A stretch of DNA of 6,651 nt, taken from contig CAJYKY010000428.1 in the NCBI GenBank assembly GCA_913775005.1, positions 1 through 6,651 of the forward strand, read 5' to 3'. Below the pieces are notes generated by a model. It had not been told where the DNA came from and did not search any database. It saw only the letters and a program-made list of their open reading frames with translations. A program made the translations under genes and the position numbers. The DNA comes from an uncultured Achromobacter sp. Lineage in GTDB: Bacteria; Pseudomonadota; Gammaproteobacteria; Burkholderiales; Burkholderiaceae_B. This document shows, piece after piece, positions 4,910 to 6,651 of this stretch (the stretch's first letter is position 1; each line of letters begins with the position of its first letter).

Positions 4910-6136
4910 TCAATTCATAAACCATTCCTTCATGCGCGCCAGCAGGCTCTTGAAATTGCCTGTCTGTGCGGCAACCTTGCGTCCGCGCACGCGCTGCATG
5001 CGCGCTTCCTGCAACAAGCCCATCACCGTTGAGAAGCGCGGGTTGCGCATCACATCGGCCAGGCTGCCTTCGTATTCAGGCACCGCCACGCGCACCGGCT
5101 TCAGGAACACGTCTTCCGCCAGTTCGATCATGCCGGGCAACTGCGCTGACCCGCCGGTCAGGACTACGCCCGAAGCGAGCAGGTCTTCGTAGCCGGAATC
5201 ACGCACCACCTGCTGCACCAGCGTGAACAGTTCTTCGACGCGCGGCTCGATGACGGCGCCCAGCGCCTGGCGCTTGACCTGACGAGGACCGCGGTCGCCC
5301 AGGCCCGGCACTTCCACGGATTCATCCGGGCTGGCCAACACCTGCTTGGCCACGCCGTAGCGCAGCTTGATTTCTTCGGCATCGGGCGTCGGCGTGCGCA
5401 ACATGGCCGCGATGTCGTTGGTGATCTGGTCGCCGGCGATGGGCAGCACGGCGGTGTGGCGGATCGCGCCGCCGGTGAAGATGGCGACGTCGGTCGTGCC
5501 GCCGCCGATATCCACCAGCACGACGCCCAGTTCTTTTTCATCGGCAGTCAGCACGGCCAGGCTGGAGGCCAGCGGTTGCAGGATCAGGTCCTGCACTTCC
5601 AGGCCGCAGCGGCGCACGCACTTGACGATGTTCTGGGCCGCGCTGACCGCGCCCGTCACGATGTGCACGCGCACTTCCAGGCGCAGGCCGCTCATGCCGA
5701 TGGGTTCGCGGATGTCTTCCTGGCCGTCAACGATGAACTCCTGCGTCAGCACGTGCAGCACCTGCTGGTCCGTCGGGATGTTCACCGCCTTGGCGGTCTC
5801 GATGACGCGGGCAACGTCGGTGGCGGTGACTTCTTTGTCCTTCACAGCGACCATGCCGCTGGAATTGAAGCTGCGGATATGGCTGCCGGCAATGCCGGTG
5901 TAGACGTCGCGAATCTTGCAATCTGCCATCAGCTCGGCTTCTTCAAGCGCGCGCTGAATGGAATTCACAGTGGTCTCGATATTGACGACCACGCCCTTGC
6001 GCATGCCGCGCGATTCGTGCTGGCCCAGGCCGAGCACTTCGAATCGCCCTTCGGGCAAAATTTCAGCCACCACAGCCACCACCTTGCTGGTGCCGATATC
6101 GAGGGCGACGATAAGGTCCTTGATGTCACGGGTCAT
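4910..6136 (-). CDS. ftsA: Cell division actin-like protein FtsA
   Basis: FtsA is the actin-family ATPase that tethers FtsZ filaments to the inner membrane and passes the activation signal to FtsQ, FtsN and the septal synthase. The product is 408 residues, starting at ATG 6136 (MTRDIKDLIVALDIGTSKV). Visible features are the phosphate-1 loop DIGTSKV (13-19), the FtsA-specific 1C region (about 85-165) in place of actin subdomain 1B, the phosphate-2 loop DIGGGTTD (209-216), the adenosine-binding segment VVLTGGSAQLPG (324-335), and a C-terminal amphipathic helix FKSLLARMKEWFMN (395-408), the membrane-targeting sequence. The frame is open far upstream of the start, but that sequence is the shadow of ftsQ. 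The ATG lies 4 bases past the ftsQ stop with only a weak ribosome binding site, so translation is probably coupled to ftsQ. Confidence 0.98.
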   Translation of the reverse strand: MTRDIKDLIVALDIGTSKVVAVVAEILPEGRFEVLGLGQHESRGMRKGVVVNIETTVNSIQRALEEAELMADCKIRDVYTGIAGSHIRSFNSSGMVAVKDKEVTATDVARVIETAKAVNIPTDQQVLHVLTQEFIVDGQEDIREPIGMSGLRLEVRVHIVTGAVSAAQNIVKCVRRCGLEVQDLILQPLASSLAVLTADEKELGVVLVDIGGGTTDVAIFTGGAIRHTAVLPIAGDQITNDIAAMLRTPTPDAEEIKLRYGVAKQVLASPDESVEVPGLGDRGPRQVKRQALGAVIEPRVEELFTLVQQVVRDSGYEDLLASGVVLTGGSAQLPGMIELAEDVFLKPVRVAVPEYEGSLADVMRNPRFSTVMGLLQEARMQRVRGRKVAAQTGNFKSLLARMKEWFMN

Positions 6137-6140
6137 GGCG

Positions 6141-6651
6141 TTAGCGTTTCTTGGGAGGTTTCGGTGTGGATTTGGATTTGGTTTCCGACGCGGGCAACGG
6201 GGCCAGCGCCAGCGCGAAACCATTCGGATAGCGCAGGTCGGCCTGCGTGATGGTGCGCCCTTCCAGGCGCCCCGCCACAGCGGGCCACGCCTGCACAAAG
6301 CGTTGAATACGGGCTGCGAACGGCAACGCGCCCGGCAAGCCATGCGGGTCCGGCGCATCCGCGCCCGGGTCGCGGCCCAGGTCCAGCATCATGCCGTTGG
6401 ACAACACCACCCGCCATGCATAGCGCGGGCTGAGTTCCAGCTGCGTCACGTGCATGTCCAGCGGCGCAAACCAGCGCGCGAGTTCTGCGTAGCGTTGCAC
6501 CACCAGCGATTCGGTACCCTCGGGCCCCGAGAACTGCGGCAGCACGGTTTCGTCGTCCACCTCGCCGGTGTTCGCCGTGAACGCTTCGCCCCAGGTGTTG
6601 ATCATCTGGTTTTCGTTCCACAGCGCCAGGGGCTGCTGTTCTTCGATCCGC
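6141..6651 (-). CDS. ftsQ: Cell division protein FtsQ, C-terminal 169 residues (5' end outside the window)
   Basis: FtsQ is the single-pass inner-membrane protein whose periplasmic part binds FtsB/FtsL and joins the early and late divisome. The visible frame begins RIEEQQPLALWNENQMINTWGEAF, the end of the POTRA domain and the entry to the beta domain. It then runs through LPQFSGPEGTE, RYAELARWFAPL, LSPRYAWRVVLSNGMMLDLGRD and, near the end, DLRYPNGFALALAP, all typical of proteobacterial FtsQ. A Gly/Pro/Ala-rich insert (PGADAPDPHGLPGALP) follows LGRD and seems longer than usual. The tail is Lys/Pro/Ser-rich (KSKSTPKPPKKR). The cytoplasmic N-terminus, membrane helix and most of the POTRA domain lie beyond the window. 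The methionine at 6605 is internal, not the start. The stop is 4 bases before ftsA. Confidence 0.95.
   Translation of the reverse strand, partial: RIEEQQPLALWNENQMINTWGEAFTANTGEVDDETVLPQFSGPEGTESLVVQRYAELARWFAPLDMHVTQLELSPRYAWRVVLSNGMMLDLGRDPGADAPDPHGLPGALPFAARIQRFVQAWPAVAGRLEGRTITQADLRYPNGFALALAPLPASETKSKSTPKPPKKR

Noticed and set aside
3542..5032. 496-codon open frame on the plus strand, antisense to ftsZ and running into the 3' end of ftsA
   Set aside because: It is the shadow of high-GC codon use in ftsZ. The translation is rich in His, Arg, Val and Ala, matches no fold I recognise, and has no ribosome binding site, while the opposite strand encodes unmistakable FtsZ.
5456..6250. 264-codon open frame on the plus strand opposite ftsA and ftsQ
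   Set aside because: It is rich in His, Asp and Ala, with shadow-frame composition, and lies over certain ftsA and ftsQ coding sequence.

Overview
The window is the downstream end of a division and cell wall (dcw) gene cluster from a high-GC betaproteobacterium. It most resembles the Alcaligenaceae (Bordetella/Achromobacter type). That placement is inferred from gene order and from the wording of the FtsZ, FtsA, LpxC and SecA proteins; no database search was run. All genes but one are on the minus strand, so in transcription order (high to low coordinates) they are: ftsQ (5' end cut by the window), ftsA, ftsZ, lpxC, a convergent plus-strand DUF721/DciA-family gene, a membrane-anchored M23 peptidase gene, and secA (3' end cut by the window).

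Layout: ftsQ (6141-6651) and ftsA (4910-6136) are separated by only 4 bases and are probably translationally coupled. A 192-base gap with two small hairpins, an A/T-rich inverted repeat and a strong ribosome binding site precedes ftsZ (3533-4717). A 239-base gap then holds a very stable 12-bp stem-loop just after ftsZ, and a plausible promoter and leader hairpin before lpxC (2370-3293). lpxC converges on dciA (1688-2179); the 190 bases between them hold an 8-bp stem-loop that probably ends the lpxC transcript. dciA diverges from the M23 gene (658-1659), with only 28 bases between the two start codons. A further 176 bases without a recognisable gene precede secA (1-481).

The genes work together in envelope growth and division. 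FtsZ forms the ring, FtsA tethers it to the inner membrane, and FtsQ links it to the periplasmic divisome. LpxC commits precursor to lipid A, the M23 enzyme probably cuts peptidoglycan cross-links, and SecA drives protein export. The DciA-family protein would connect this neighbourhood to replicative helicase loading.

All proteins look intact, with their key residues present. I see no mobile element, tRNA, rRNA, CRISPR array, phage gene or sign of recent transfer. I also find no convincing novel system. The points worth a second look are in the intergenic regions and the diverged DciA-family protein.
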